From Metarhizobium sp964253915 (GTDB lineage Bacteria; Pseudomonadota; Alphaproteobacteria; Rhizobiales; Rhizobiaceae), in the NCBI RefSeq assembly GCF_964253915.1, contig NZ_CAXUSG020000005.1:301351-365350 (forward strand): a stretch of DNA of 64,000 nt, in the 5' to 3' direction. This document shows positions 53,642 through 61,905 of the stretch, piece by piece (the stretch's first letter is position 1; every line of letters starts with the position of its first letter). The notes below the pieces were generated by a model, which had not been told where the DNA came from, did not search any database, and saw only the letters and a program-made list of their open reading frames with translations. A program made the position numbers and the translations under genes.

Positions 53642-56557
53642 ATGAACGACGAGGACCTTCTCCTTCTTCTCCTGGCGCTTCCTTTTCTGGGAAGCTTTGT
53701 GGCTGCGCTGCTGAAAACAGCGGCGCGCACCGCTGCGGCCTCCGTGGCGGGTTTGGTCGCCCTTGCTGCCCTGGCGATCACCGCAGCTCTCTATCCGTCC
53801 GTCGCCGGCGGCAACGTCGTGCGGATCTCCTACGAGTGGCTGCCGACGCTCGACCTGAATTTCACCCTGCGGATGGACGGTTTTGCCTGGATGTTCTCGA
53901 TGCTGATCACCGGCATCGGTCTCCTCGTGGCGGTCTATGCCCGCTACTACATGTCGAAGGAGGACCCGGTTCCGCGGTTCTTCTCGTTCCTCCTCGCCTT
54001 CATGGGGGCGATGCTAGGGATCGCGTTGTCGGGAAACCTGATCCTGCTGGCGATCTTCTGGGAATTGACGAGCATCGTGTCCTTCCTGCTGATCGGTTAC
54101 TGGCACCAGAACGCCGCTGCCCGCGACGGCGCCCGCATGGCCTTGACGGTTACCGGCATGGGCGGCCTCTGTCTGCTCGTTGGCCTGCTGCTGATCGGCC
54201 ACATCGCCGGCAGCTACGATCTCGACAAGGTGCTTGCGGCAGGTGATGCAATCCGCGTCCACCCGCTCTACCTGCCGGCGCTTATCCTCGTGTTGATGGG
54301 CGCGTTGACGAAGAGCGCGCAGTTCCCGTTCCATTTCTGGCTGCCGAATGCCATGGCCGCACCGACACCGGTTTCGGCCTACCTGCATTCGGCGACCATG
54401 GTGAAGGCCGGCGTCTTCCTGCTCGTACGGCTCTGGCCGGTGTTGTCAGGCACCTACGAATGGTTCTGGCTGGTCGGGCTCGCCGGCACGGCAACGCTGT
54501 TGCTGGGCGCCTACTTCGCCATCTTCCAGCAGGACCTGAAAGGCCTGCTCGCCTATTCGACCATCAGTCATCTGGGTTTGATCACCACGCTGCTCAGCCT
54601 CGGCAGCCCGTTGGCCGCCGTCGCCGCGATTTTCCACATGATGAACCATGCGACCTTCAAGGCATCGCTGTTCATGGCGGCCGGCATCATCGATCACGAG
54701 ACCGGCACCCGCGACATGCGGCGTCTCAGCGGCTTGTTCCGTTTCCTGCCGATCACGGCGACGCTCGCCATGGTCGCAAGCGCGGCGATGGCCGGGGTGC
54801 CGCTGCTCAACGGTTTCCTGTCGAAAGAAATGTTCTTCGCCGAAGCCGTCGAAACCCATGCGGATTCGATACTCGACAAGGCCTTGCCCTATATCGCTAC
54901 GATTGCCGGCGCCTTTGCCGTCACCTATTCGCTGCGTTTCATCCACACCGTCTTCTTCGGCCCGCCGCCGACCGACCTGCCGAAAGCCGAACCGCACGAG
55001 CCGCCGCACTGGATGCGGTTGCCCATCGAGCTTCTCGTGCTGCTCTGCCTGATCGTCGGCATGGTGCCGGCCATGTCCATCGGCCCGTTCCTGCATACGG
55101 CCGTCATTGCCGTTCTCGGTACGGAAACGCCGGAATACAGCCTTGCTGTCTGGCACGGCTTCAACATACCGCTGCTGATGAGCATCGTGGCGTTAGCTGC
55201 GGGTACCTTACTCTACCTCTTCCTTCGCCGGTATCTCGCGACCTGCGAGGACGGACCGCCGATCTTTCGTCACCTGCAGGGGCAGCGCATCTTCGAGCGA
55301 ATCCTCGTCACCGTGTCGTGGAAATGGGCCCGCTGGCTGGAAGCCTATAGCGGCACCCGGCGGCTACAGCCGCAACTGCGGCTTCTGACGGCACTCGGCT
55401 TTATCGCTGCCTTCTTGCCCCTGTATTTCGGCGGATTCCATCCACGGCCGCTGTCTTTCGCCCGGCCGGACCTGGTCTTCTCGCTGATCTGGCTGATCGG
55501 TATCTTCTCCGCTCTCGGCGCCGCCTACCAGGCAAAATATCACCGGCTGGCGGCACTGACCATGCTCGGCGGGGCAGGGCTGATGACCTGCCTGACCTTC
55601 GTCTGGCTGTCGGCCCCTGATCTGGCACTCACCCAGCTGCTGGTCGAGGTGGTGACCACCGTTCTCATCCTGCTCGGCCTGCGCTGGCTGCCGAAACGCA
55701 ACGAGAGCATCGACAATACCGTCAATCTTTTCGGCAGGCTGCGCCGCCTGCGCGATCTTGGTATCGCGGTTGCCTGCGGCATCGGCATGTCGCTGCTCGC
55801 CTATGCGGTGATGACGCTGCCGGTTCCGGATGCGATCGCCAATTATTTCCTGGAGAAAGCCTATACGGAAGGCGGCGGGCGCAATGTCGTCAACGTCATC
55901 CTGGTCGATTTCCGCGCCTTCGACACCATGGGCGAGATCACCGTGGTTGCCATCGTTGCGCTGACTGTCTTTGCCCTGCTGCGACGGTTCCGCCCCGCTG
56001 CCGACAGCGTTGCGGTGCCGGAACAGCAGCGCATCCAGAACGCCTACGACGACGCGCGCCCCGAGCGTGCGCCGGGCGATACCGTGCGCGACTACCTGCT
56101 GGTGCCGTCGGTGATCATGCAGTGGCTGTTCCCGGTGATCATCACCTTCGCGGCCTTCCTGTTCGTTCGCGGACATGATCTGCCGGGCGGCGGTTTTGCC
56201 GCCGGCATCGCCATGGCGATCGCCTTCCTGCTGCAATATCTCGCCGGCGGCGCGCGCTGGGCGGAAGATCGCCTGCGCATCCTGCCGGTCCGCTGGATCG
56301 GCGCCGGCCTGCTGATTGCCGCAGCGACCGGCATGGGCTCCTGGCTCTTCGGCCGGCCGTTCCTGACGACACATGCCCAGTACGTCGACATTCCGTTGAT
56401 CGGCAAGGTGCCGCTGGCGACGGCGATGCTCTTCGATCTTGGCGTTTTCGCGCTTGTCGTCGGCGCTACCGTGTTGATGTTGATCGCGCTCGCCCACCAG
56501 TCGATCCGTGTTTACCGCGTCCGTTCGCCGGAACCGCTCAAGTCGGAGGAGGCGTAA
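53642..56557 (+). CDS. mrpA: Pha/Mrp cation/proton antiporter subunit A fused with B
   Basis: This 971-residue polytopic protein is the large NuoL-like subunit of the multisubunit Na+/K+:H+ antiporter. Residues 1-740 hold about 20 membrane helices with the proton channel motifs (FWELTSIVSFLLIGYW, Glu in helix 5; FPFHFWLPNAMAAPTPVSAYLHSATMVKAG with the Lys and broken-helix region). The C-terminal part VPSVIMQWLFPVIITFAAFLFVRGHDLPGGGFAAG is an MrpB domain, so A and B are fused as in rhizobial PhaA. It is the first gene of a six-gene unit. The gene is called phaA in Ensifer; role in pH and potassium homeostasis is from the family. Confidence 0.94.
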   Translation: MNDEDLLLLLLALPFLGSFVAALLKTAARTAAASVAGLVALAALAITAALYPSVAGGNVVRISYEWLPTLDLNFTLRMDGFAWMFSMLITGIGLLVAVYARYYMSKEDPVPRFFSFLLAFMGAMLGIALSGNLILLAIFWELTSIVSFLLIGYWHQNAAARDGARMALTVTGMGGLCLLVGLLLIGHIAGSYDLDKVLAAGDAIRVHPLYLPALILVLMGALTKSAQFPFHFWLPNAMAAPTPVSAYLHSATMVKAGVFLLVRLWPVLSGTYEWFWLVGLAGTATLLLGAYFAIFQQDLKGLLAYSTISHLGLITTLLSLGSPLAAVAAIFHMMNHATFKASLFMAAGIIDHETGTRDMRRLSGLFRFLPITATLAMVASAAMAGVPLLNGFLSKEMFFAEAVETHADSILDKALPYIATIAGAFAVTYSLRFIHTVFFGPPPTDLPKAEPHEPPHWMRLPIELLVLLCLIVGMVPAMSIGPFLHTAVIAVLGTETPEYSLAVWHGFNIPLLMSIVALAAGTLLYLFLRRYLATCEDGPPIFRHLQGQRIFERILVTVSWKWARWLEAYSGTRRLQPQLRLLTALGFIAAFLPLYFGGFHPRPLSFARPDLVFSLIWLIGIFSALGAAYQAKYHRLAALTMLGGAGLMTCLTFVWLSAPDLALTQLLVEVVTTVLILLGLRWLPKRNESIDNTVNLFGRLRRLRDLGIAVACGIGMSLLAYAVMTLPVPDAIANYFLEKAYTEGGGRNVVNVILVDFRAFDTMGEITVVAIVALTVFALLRRFRPAADSVAVPEQQRIQNAYDDARPERAPGDTVRDYLLVPSVIMQWLFPVIITFAAFLFVRGHDLPGGGFAAGIAMAIAFLLQYLAGGARWAEDRLRILPVRWIGAGLLIAAATGMGSWLFGRPFLTTHAQYVDIPLIGKVPLATAMLFDLGVFALVVGATVLMLIALAHQSIRVYRVRSPEPLKSEEA

Positions 56558-56901
56558 TGGAACTCGTTCTCGCAATCGGTATCGGTGCAATGACCGGCTC
56601 CGGCGTCTGGCTTCTCCTGCGCCCGCGCACCTATCAGGTAATCGTCGGCCTGTCGCTTTTGTCGTATGCCGTCAATCTCTTCATCTTCGGCGTCGGCGGC
56701 ATCAAGCGGCATGCGCCGCCCATCCTGCCGGAAGGCGGCATCGCCGATGCGGCGAAATTCACCGACCCCGTGCCGCAGGCGCTGGTGCTGACGGCAATCG
56801 TCATCGGTTTCGCCACAACAGCGCTGTTCCTGGTGGTCCTGCTCGCCTCCCGCGGCCTGACCGGCACAGACCATGTCGACGGACGGGAGCAGTCCAAATG
56901 A
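56557..56901 (+). CDS. mrpC: Antiporter subunit C (MrpC/PhaC, NuoK-like)
   Basis: The 114-residue protein has three membrane helices and the NuoK-like pattern GVWLLLRPRTYQVIVGLSLL and YAVNLFIFGVGG. The loop PVPQALVLTAIVIGFATTAL is diagnostic of MrpC. The ATG shares one base with the stop of subunit A (TAATG). The stop overlaps the start of subunit D as ATGA. The length is normal. Confidence 0.94.
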   Translation: MELVLAIGIGAMTGSGVWLLLRPRTYQVIVGLSLLSYAVNLFIFGVGGIKRHAPPILPEGGIADAAKFTDPVPQALVLTAIVIGFATTALFLVVLLASRGLTGTDHVDGREQSK

Positions 56902-58532
56902 GATTGTGGTCCGAACATCTGGTCATCGCGCCCATTCTCATCCCGCTCATCGTCGGCGCCATCCTGGTGCTGCTCGACGAAAAGCGCCGTGTTGCCAAGT
57001 CGATGATCAGCGTCCTGTCGACGCTGGCACTGCTCGTCGTCGCGGTGCAGATGATGCGTTATGTCAGCGCCGCGCATGCTCCGGGCGCGTCCATCACGGC
57101 CGTCTACATGCTCGGCAACTGGCCGGCGCCCTTCGGCATCGTTCTCGTCGCCGACCGACTGTCGGCGATGATGCTGGTGCTGACCGCGCTTCTGGCACTG
57201 GCCTCGCTGATCTTTTCGCTGGCGCGCTGGCATAAGGCGGGCCCGCATTTCCATACCCTGTTCCAGCTGCTGCTGATGGGCCTGAACGGCGCCTTCCTGA
57301 CGGGAGACCTCTTCAATCTCTTCGTCTTCTTCGAAGTGATGCTGGCAGCCTCCTACGGTCTCCTGCTGCACGGCTCCGGCCCGACACGCGTCAAGGCAGG
57401 CCTGCATTATATCGCCGTCAACCTGGCGGCGGCACTTTTGTTCCTCATCGGCGTCAGCCTCATCTACGGCATCACCGGCACGCTGAACATGGCCGATCTT
57501 GCTGCCCGCATCCCTGATCTGCCGCATGAAAACCGCATCCTGCTGGAGGCCGGCGGCGCCGTGCTGGGCGTTGCCTTCCTGGTCAAGGCCGGCATGTGGC
57601 CGCTGAACTTCTGGCTGCCACCGGCCTATACCGCCGCTGCCGCGCCTGTTGCCGCCATCTTCGCTGTCATGAGCAAGCTCGGTGTCTACGTCATCCTGCG
57701 CCTGTCCCTGCTGCTGTTCGGCGAGCAGGCGCAGGAATCGGCCGGATTCGGCTTCGACGTGCTGCTGTATGGCGGCATGATCACCATGGCGTTCGGCGCC
57801 GTCGGCGTGGTGGCATCGCAGGCGCTTGGCCGGCTTGCCGGTTATTCCGTGCTGGTTTCCTCCGGCACGCTGCTGGCCGCCGTCGGCTGGGGTTCGGCCG
57901 GCGTGACGGCGGGCGCGCTGTTCTACCTGGTCAGCTCGACACTGACGATTGCCGCCTTCTTCCTGCTCATCGAACTGGTCGAAAGAGGCCAGGATGCCGG
58001 CGCCAACGTTCTCGCCGTTACCATGGAAGCCTATGGCGACGCCGACGAGGAGGAAGAGGATGACGAGGTGGGCGTGGCGATGCCCGGAACGCTGGCAGCT
58101 CTCGGCATCTGCTTCGGCATGTGCGGCATTCTGCTGGCGGGCCTGCCGCCGCTGTCGGGCTTTATCGCCAAGTTTGCGATGATGTCGTCGATGTTCAATC
58201 CCGCAGGGCTTGGCAGCGACGCCGCCATCCGTCCCTCTGCGTGGTGGCTGGTCGGCCTGATCATCTTGTCTGGGCTTTCGGCGCTGATTGCCATGACGCG
58301 CGCCGGCATCCGCACCTTCTGGGCCTCGATCGAAGGAACCGTGCCACGGGTGCTGGTGATGGAAATGGCGCCGGTGATCCTGCTGCTCTTCCTCACCGTG
58401 ATGCTGACCCTCGAAGCGGGGTCGGTGATGGCCTATCTCGAGGAGACCGCCCGCAACCTGCATGTGCCGCAAGGCTACATGCACGATGTGATGACGGCGC
58501 CGGGGATGCTGCAGGAGGGTGCCCAGCCATGA
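56898..58532 (+). CDS. mrpD: Antiporter subunit D (MrpD/PhaD, NuoN-like)
   Basis: The 544-residue protein has 13-14 membrane helices with the proton-translocation motifs FFEVMLAASYGLLLHG and VKAGMWPLNFWLPPAYTAAAAPVAAIF. Residues about 380-391 contain an unusual acidic cytoplasmic loop (DADEEEEDDE). The rest is typical. ATG 56898 and stop overlap with C and E by ATGA. It forms the antiporter with subunit A; ions and direction cannot be read from the sequence. Confidence 0.94.
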   Translation: MRLWSEHLVIAPILIPLIVGAILVLLDEKRRVAKSMISVLSTLALLVVAVQMMRYVSAAHAPGASITAVYMLGNWPAPFGIVLVADRLSAMMLVLTALLALASLIFSLARWHKAGPHFHTLFQLLLMGLNGAFLTGDLFNLFVFFEVMLAASYGLLLHGSGPTRVKAGLHYIAVNLAAALLFLIGVSLIYGITGTLNMADLAARIPDLPHENRILLEAGGAVLGVAFLVKAGMWPLNFWLPPAYTAAAAPVAAIFAVMSKLGVYVILRLSLLLFGEQAQESAGFGFDVLLYGGMITMAFGAVGVVASQALGRLAGYSVLVSSGTLLAAVGWGSAGVTAGALFYLVSSTLTIAAFFLLIELVERGQDAGANVLAVTMEAYGDADEEEEDDEVGVAMPGTLAALGICFGMCGILLAGLPPLSGFIAKFAMMSSMFNPAGLGSDAAIRPSAWWLVGLIILSGLSALIAMTRAGIRTFWASIEGTVPRVLVMEMAPVILLLFLTVMLTLEAGSVMAYLEETARNLHVPQGYMHDVMTAPGMLQEGAQP

Positions 58533-59014
58533 GAACCGTTCTTCCTTATCCGCTTCTGTTCGTCTCCCTCGTGCTCATGTGGCTGTCGCTCAACCGCTTC
58601 TCCCTCGGGCATCTGGTGCTGGGTTCGGTGATCGCGCTGCTGGCATCGGCGGCCATGGCGTCGCTTCGGCCGGACAAGCCGCGGCTGAAGAAGATCGGCT
58701 TGTTTGCGCGGCTGCTGGCCCTGGTTTTCTACGACATCATCCGTTCGAACCTTTCCGTCGCCTCGCTTATCCTCAACGACCGCAACGGCAGGCGGAAATC
58801 CGGCTTCATGACCATCCCGCTGGAGATGAAGAACCCGACGGGTCTCGCCGTTCTGGCTGTGTTGCTGACGAGCACGCCGGGCACCGCCTGGCTCGAATAC
58901 AATTCGACGGAAAGCACGCTGCTGATCCATGTGCTCGACCTCAAGGACGAGGAGGAATGGATGGAGTTGATCAAGAACCGCTACGAACGCATGCTGATGG
59001 AGGTTTTTGAATGA
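58529..59014 (+). CDS. mrpE: Antiporter subunit E (MrpE/PhaE)
   Basis: The 161-residue protein has two N-terminal membrane segments (LLFVSLVLMWLSLNRFS and LGSVIALLASAAMA) and a soluble C-terminal domain with YDIIRSNLSVASLIL, TPGTAWLEYNSTESTLLIHVLD, both diagnostic of MrpE. It starts at ATG 58529 overlapping the D stop and ends overlapping F. Confidence 0.93.
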   Translation: MRTVLPYPLLFVSLVLMWLSLNRFSLGHLVLGSVIALLASAAMASLRPDKPRLKKIGLFARLLALVFYDIIRSNLSVASLILNDRNGRRKSGFMTIPLEMKNPTGLAVLAVLLTSTPGTAWLEYNSTESTLLIHVLDLKDEEEWMELIKNRYERMLMEVFE

Positions 59015-59292
59015 GCGCCGACATTCTCTATTGGGCGATCGCCATATCGCAGGTGCTGCTTGCCATCGCCATGGCGTTTGCCTGCCTGCGGATGTTCCGC
59101 GGCCCGCGCGCCCAGGACCGGGTTCTCGGTCTGGATACGCTTTACGTCAATTCCATGCTGCTGCTCATCACCTACGGCATCCGTGCCGGCAGCCCCATCT
59201 ATTTCGAAGCTGCCTTGATCATCGGCCTTCTCGGTTTCGTGGCAACGGTGGCGCTCGCCAAATTCCTGATGCGCGGGGAGGTGATCGAATGA
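59011..59292 (+). CDS. mrpF: Antiporter subunit F (MrpF/PhaF)
   Basis: The 93-residue protein has three membrane helices and the family block RMFRGPRAQDRVLGLDTLYVN. It overlaps E and G by ATGA at each end. Length and order agree with other Mrp operons. Confidence 0.93.
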   Translation: MSADILYWAIAISQVLLAIAMAFACLRMFRGPRAQDRVLGLDTLYVNSMLLLITYGIRAGSPIYFEAALIIGLLGFVATVALAKFLMRGEVIE

Positions 59293-59669
59293 GTTATCCG
59301 GCCGAACTGCCGATGTGGGCAGCGCTGCTCGTCTCGTTTTTCCTGCTGCTCGGCGCCGGTCTGTCGTTGCTCGGCACAATCGGCTTCCTGCGCTTCAAGT
59401 CGTTCTACGAACGCCTGCATGCGCCCACGCTCGGCACGAGCTGGGGAACCGGCGGAATCCTGACGGCCTCGATGATCTTCTTCACGGTGACGGAAGGCCG
59501 GCCGGTCTTCCATGAGATCCTCATCGGTATCTTCGTCACGGTCACCACGCCGGTGACGCTGATGCTGCTCGCCAGGGCGGCACTCCACCGCGATCGCAGC
59601 GAAAACGACCCAACGGTCCCTTCTGCCAGCATCCTGACAAAGCCGGGAAAAACCGTGGTGGAAGAATAG
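59289..59669 (+). CDS. mrpG: Antiporter subunit G (MrpG/PhaG)
   Basis: The 126-residue protein has three membrane helices and the block GTIGFLRFKSFYERLHAPTL, the MrpG signature (LPDxYxRxHA-like). It is the last gene of the Mrp unit. No terminator is evident after the stop before the small minus-strand gene at 59692, which converges on it. Confidence 0.92.
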   Translation: MSYPAELPMWAALLVSFFLLLGAGLSLLGTIGFLRFKSFYERLHAPTLGTSWGTGGILTASMIFFTVTEGRPVFHEILIGIFVTVTTPVTLMLLARAALHRDRSENDPTVPSASILTKPGKTVVEE

Positions 59670-59691
59670 GCGCCTCGCGCCAAACCTCGCG

Positions 59692-59877
59692 TCAGCAGAC
59701 CCAGGGTTCCGGTTCGCTCACCACCTGGCCCGAAGTGTAGTCGCGCGTAAAAGCAACGCGTTTTTCATCGGCACGTCGCTGCGAAAGATCGATACGGCCA
59801 AGGTCCACGAAGGTCGGCGGAAGCACAACGAGCGATCCGATTTCAGTTTCGCGCTGGCGTGAAAGAAACTTGAACAT
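59692..59877 (-). CDS. Small hypothetical protein (61 residues)
   Basis: The frame has an excellent ribosome binding site GGGAGG six bases before ATG 59877, which supports a real gene. The product is soluble and mixed in charge: FKFLSRQRETEIGSLVVLPP and RIDLSQRRADEKRVAFTR are its main parts. No domain or membrane segment is visible. It converges on mrpG with a 22-base gap. I do not recognise a function. Confidence 0.6.
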   Translation of the reverse strand: MFKFLSRQRETEIGSLVVLPPTFVDLGRIDLSQRRADEKRVAFTRDYTSGQVVSEPEPWVC

Positions 59878-60073
59878 GTGTGCCTCCCTTTTCTAAAGGA
59901 ATCGCCCCGGCGTTTCCTGCATCGATTTTTGGAGGACATTCGTTAATACTCGATTAACCATAAATATTCGATTTTGTGGCGGCGATGCTCGTGCGAACAC
60001 CGCCTGGCCAACGGATCGTCATCCACCGAAAACGCGCCCCGTTTCCTGCATAAACCGAGGCTTCGTAGCCGGC

Positions 60074-60463
60074 TCATAGCCCCTGTTGCTGCATCCATGC
60101 ACAAGCCTGCTGGTTGCCTTCCATGTTGCAGGAGCGGTTGGCCTGAAGAATCTGGATGTAATAGTTGCACTGGTTCGGATCTCCGCCCGCGCAATTTTGC
60201 CCCAACGCAGCCATCTGACACGCCAGAGAGAAACCTGTCTGGCACGCACGCTGGTGATAGGGAACGCAATATTGGGGATTTGCGGACGACATGCAGGTGG
60301 CTTCCAGCATGTTCGGACTGTTGTTGCTGTAGCAAAAGAGTTGCCCGGACGCGTCCAGTTCACATGGTCCGGTCTGTGCAACGGCGGTGGTCGTCGAGAA
60401 TGAGTAGGTCGAGAAAGCGAGCGCCATACCGATTACGGCGGGCAGCAGGATCTTGCGAAACAT
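60074..60463 (-). CDS. Small exported cysteine-rich protein
   Basis: The 129-residue product has a signal peptide ending near AVA-Q. The mature chain of about 100 residues has ten Cys residues, an even number suited to five disulfides in the periplasm or outside the cell, with spacings such as CMSSANPQYC and CQTGFSLAC. Gln and Asn are abundant. No known family is recognised. The ribosome binding site is GAAGGGA. The 196 bases to the previous small gene contain no clear feature. Confidence 0.75.
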   Translation of the reverse strand: MFRKILLPAVIGMALAFSTYSFSTTTAVAQTGPCELDASGQLFCYSNNSPNMLEATCMSSANPQYCVPYHQRACQTGFSLACQMAALGQNCAGGDPNQCNYYIQILQANRSCNMEGNQQACAWMQQQGL

Positions 60464-60723
60464 TGGATCGTCCCTTCCGATTGTTCGGGCGAACCCACCG
60501 TCCGCCGATGAACAAACATTAGCCGGAGCTTTTCTATCCGTCTGTTTCGTTCGGCACAGGAGCGGTACCGGTGCCCTCTATGGGGCTCGGTGCGGCTTGT
60601 CAGCCTGTCTGGATGCGAGTCGCCTCAATCGCTGCTGTAGAGATCGCTACTCCACACATTAACATGAGTCCCACGCCCGTTGCAGAACATGGCTCCGAAA
60701 TGGACACACTTCGAAATCGCCCC

Positions 60724-60754
60724 GTGAGCTATAGAACGCAATTCTATAGCTCAC
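60724..60754. repeat. Perfect 13-bp hairpin upstream of the toxin–antitoxin genes
   Basis: GTGAGCTATAGAA (60724-60736) and TTCTATAGCTCAC (60742-60754) are exact inverted repeats with a 5-base loop. No T-run follows, so it is not a typical terminator. It lies in the 369-base stretch 60464-60832, which has no gene; the rest of that stretch up to 60723 shows nothing notable. Confidence 0.75.
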
Positions 60755-60768
60755 CCCAACCCTGTCAG

Positions 60769-60795
60769 GTGATGAATATTGACAATATTTGTCAC
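60769..60795. promoter_or_regulatory. Operator-like inverted repeat over the antitoxin promoter
   Basis: GTGATGAATATT and AATATTTGTCAC, separated by GAC, pair at 10 of 12 positions. The dyad covers the -35 hexamer. A ribbon-helix-helix antitoxin usually represses its own operon from such a site. Confidence 0.6.
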
Positions 60796-60807
60796 GCTTC
60801 CCATAAT
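60779..60807 (+). promoter_or_regulatory. Sigma-70-type promoter for the toxin–antitoxin operon
   Basis: TTGACA (60779-60784) and CATAAT (60802-60807) are separated by 17 bases, close to consensus at both boxes. The antitoxin ATG lies 26 bases downstream of the -10 box. Confidence 0.75.
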
Positions 60808-60832
60808 TTGGGTAGAACGAAAGGGTAGGCCG

Positions 60833-61084
60833 ATGCCGTCAGGTAGCATTCACGTCAAGGTCAGCGGTGCGCTGCAAGATCACATCCAGCAGCAGATTGG
60901 CGACGATGGCCTTTATGAAAACGCCAGTGAATATATCCGTGCGCTTATACGCCGTGACCTGCAAACCCGCGACGAGGCATGGGAGGCTTTGCAAAAAGAA
61001 TTAGCCCCCGCCATGCGCGCCGATGACAGTGAATTCGTCACCGTCTCGGCTGAGGATGTCATCCGGCGTAACAAGCGCCGCTGA
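60833..61084 (+). CDS. ParD-type antitoxin (ribbon-helix-helix)
   Basis: This 83-residue protein has an N-terminal RHH-like part (SIHVKVSGALQDHIQQQIGD) and YENASEYIRALIRRDLQTRD, the core of ParD/CopG antitoxins. The acidic C-terminus (MRADDSEFVTVSAEDVI) is likely to bind and mask the toxin. ATG 60833 follows AAGGGT as ribosome binding site; the longer frame is not used. It lies 2 bases before the toxin gene. Confidence 0.85.
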   Translation: MPSGSIHVKVSGALQDHIQQQIGDDGLYENASEYIRALIRRDLQTRDEAWEALQKELAPAMRADDSEFVTVSAEDVIRRNKRR

Positions 61085-61086
61085 CC

Positions 61087-61446
61087 ATGGCGGGATATCG
61101 CTTTTATCCCCGCGCGGATGCCGCGCAGGACAGGATTTGGCATGAAACCGCCGAGAACTGGGGGGAGGCGCAAGCAGACACCTATATTCGGGGACTGCAT
61201 GCGCATTTGCAGCGCCTTTGCGAAAGTCGCCTGATTTGGCGACGACTCCCACAAAAAATGGCGGTCCCGGCCGACGTCAAGCGCGAGGCTTATTTTAGCC
61301 GGTACGAGCACCATTATATATTCTTCCGCGAACTGGGAAACGGTGATCTCGGTGTCACGAGCATCCTGCATGAACGCATGGATATGGCGGTACGCCTCAA
61401 GGAAGACCTTGCGGCGTTGCATGCTAGAGAAAGCGGATTGGAATAG
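61087..61446 (+). CDS. ParE/RelE-family toxin
   Basis: The 119-residue protein matches the ParE/RelE fold: YRFYPRADAAQDRIWHETAENW at the N-terminus, then GEAQADTYIRGLHAHLQRLC, KREAYFSRYEHHYIFFRE and VTSILHERMDM. ParE members poison gyrase and RelE members cut mRNA on the ribosome; the order antitoxin-toxin and the ParD partner favour ParE. It starts 2 bases after the antitoxin stop. It lies outside the tRNA-bounded element. Confidence 0.86.
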   Translation: MAGYRFYPRADAAQDRIWHETAENWGEAQADTYIRGLHAHLQRLCESRLIWRRLPQKMAVPADVKREAYFSRYEHHYIFFRELGNGDLGVTSILHERMDMAVRLKEDLAALHARESGLE

Positions 61447-61517
61447 CCACCACAGCGCGGTCCTGTTCACTCATGAAGGATAGCGTGTCCTTCGTCACCT
61501 TCCTGATCCGCCGCACA

Positions 61518-61640
61518 TTAATGGCCCTGGCAGCTGATTCTGTACTTTTGACCTTGGAAGTTAGCTTGTGCCTGCCAAACCGAGCTGTTCTCGCGTCTGT
61601 AGATTCGCACCTTGTCACCGAGGATGTAGCGAGATGCCAT
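61518..61640 (-). pseudogene. Possible integrase N-terminal remnant
   Basis: A 40-residue frame from ATG 61640 to TAA 61518 reads RYILGDKVRIYRRENSSVWQ and FQGQKYRIS, resembling the arm-binding N-terminus of tyrosine recombinases (IYRRENS-x-W-x-x pattern). It has a GGAGGG ribosome binding site. The rest of the enzyme is missing, so this would be a remnant of an earlier insertion at the same tRNA. The identification is tentative. Confidence 0.35.
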
Positions 61641-61716
61641 CAAACCCTCCAAAACTTTGTCCGGGATTTCTGGCTAACTTATAGCACGATTTTGATGGTA
61701 AGTCTTTGATTTTTTT

Positions 61717-61761
61717 GGTGAGAGCGCAGGGATTCGAACCCTGGACCTACTGATTAAAAGT
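61717..61761 (-). tRNA. tRNA-Lys(TTT) 3' fragment: attachment site
   Basis: On the minus strand it reads from the anticodon loop CTTTTAA, the 3' side of the anticodon stem (TCAGT), a variable region, a 17-base T arm with TTCGAAT in the loop, the 3' acceptor strand and ACCA. The 5' half is absent; identity to a tRNA stops at the anticodon loop. The TTT anticodon indicates Lys. This is the displaced copy left by integration, so an intact gene should lie at the other end of the element, beyond the right edge. Confidence 0.85.
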
Positions 61762-61905
61762 TTGCCTATATTTGTTTCCCAAAGTTTCCTGATATTGTCA
61801 ATATCCTTTATTTTCAGCGTTTTTCGACTATATTATCCCTGCATCGTCGCGCTGGATTTCTTTCCGTATCATTTCTGGTGGCGACTCGGTGGCGACTCAA
61901 AGGGG

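Noticed and set aside
56634..58484. 616-codon minus-strand frame opposite mrpD
   Set aside because: It is His/Gln/Arg-rich shadow coding opposite a clear membrane protein.
61473..61709. 78-codon plus-strand frame between the toxin gene and the tRNA fragment
   Set aside because: No ribosome binding site of quality and no recognisable sequence; it overlaps the integrase-like remnant on the other strand.
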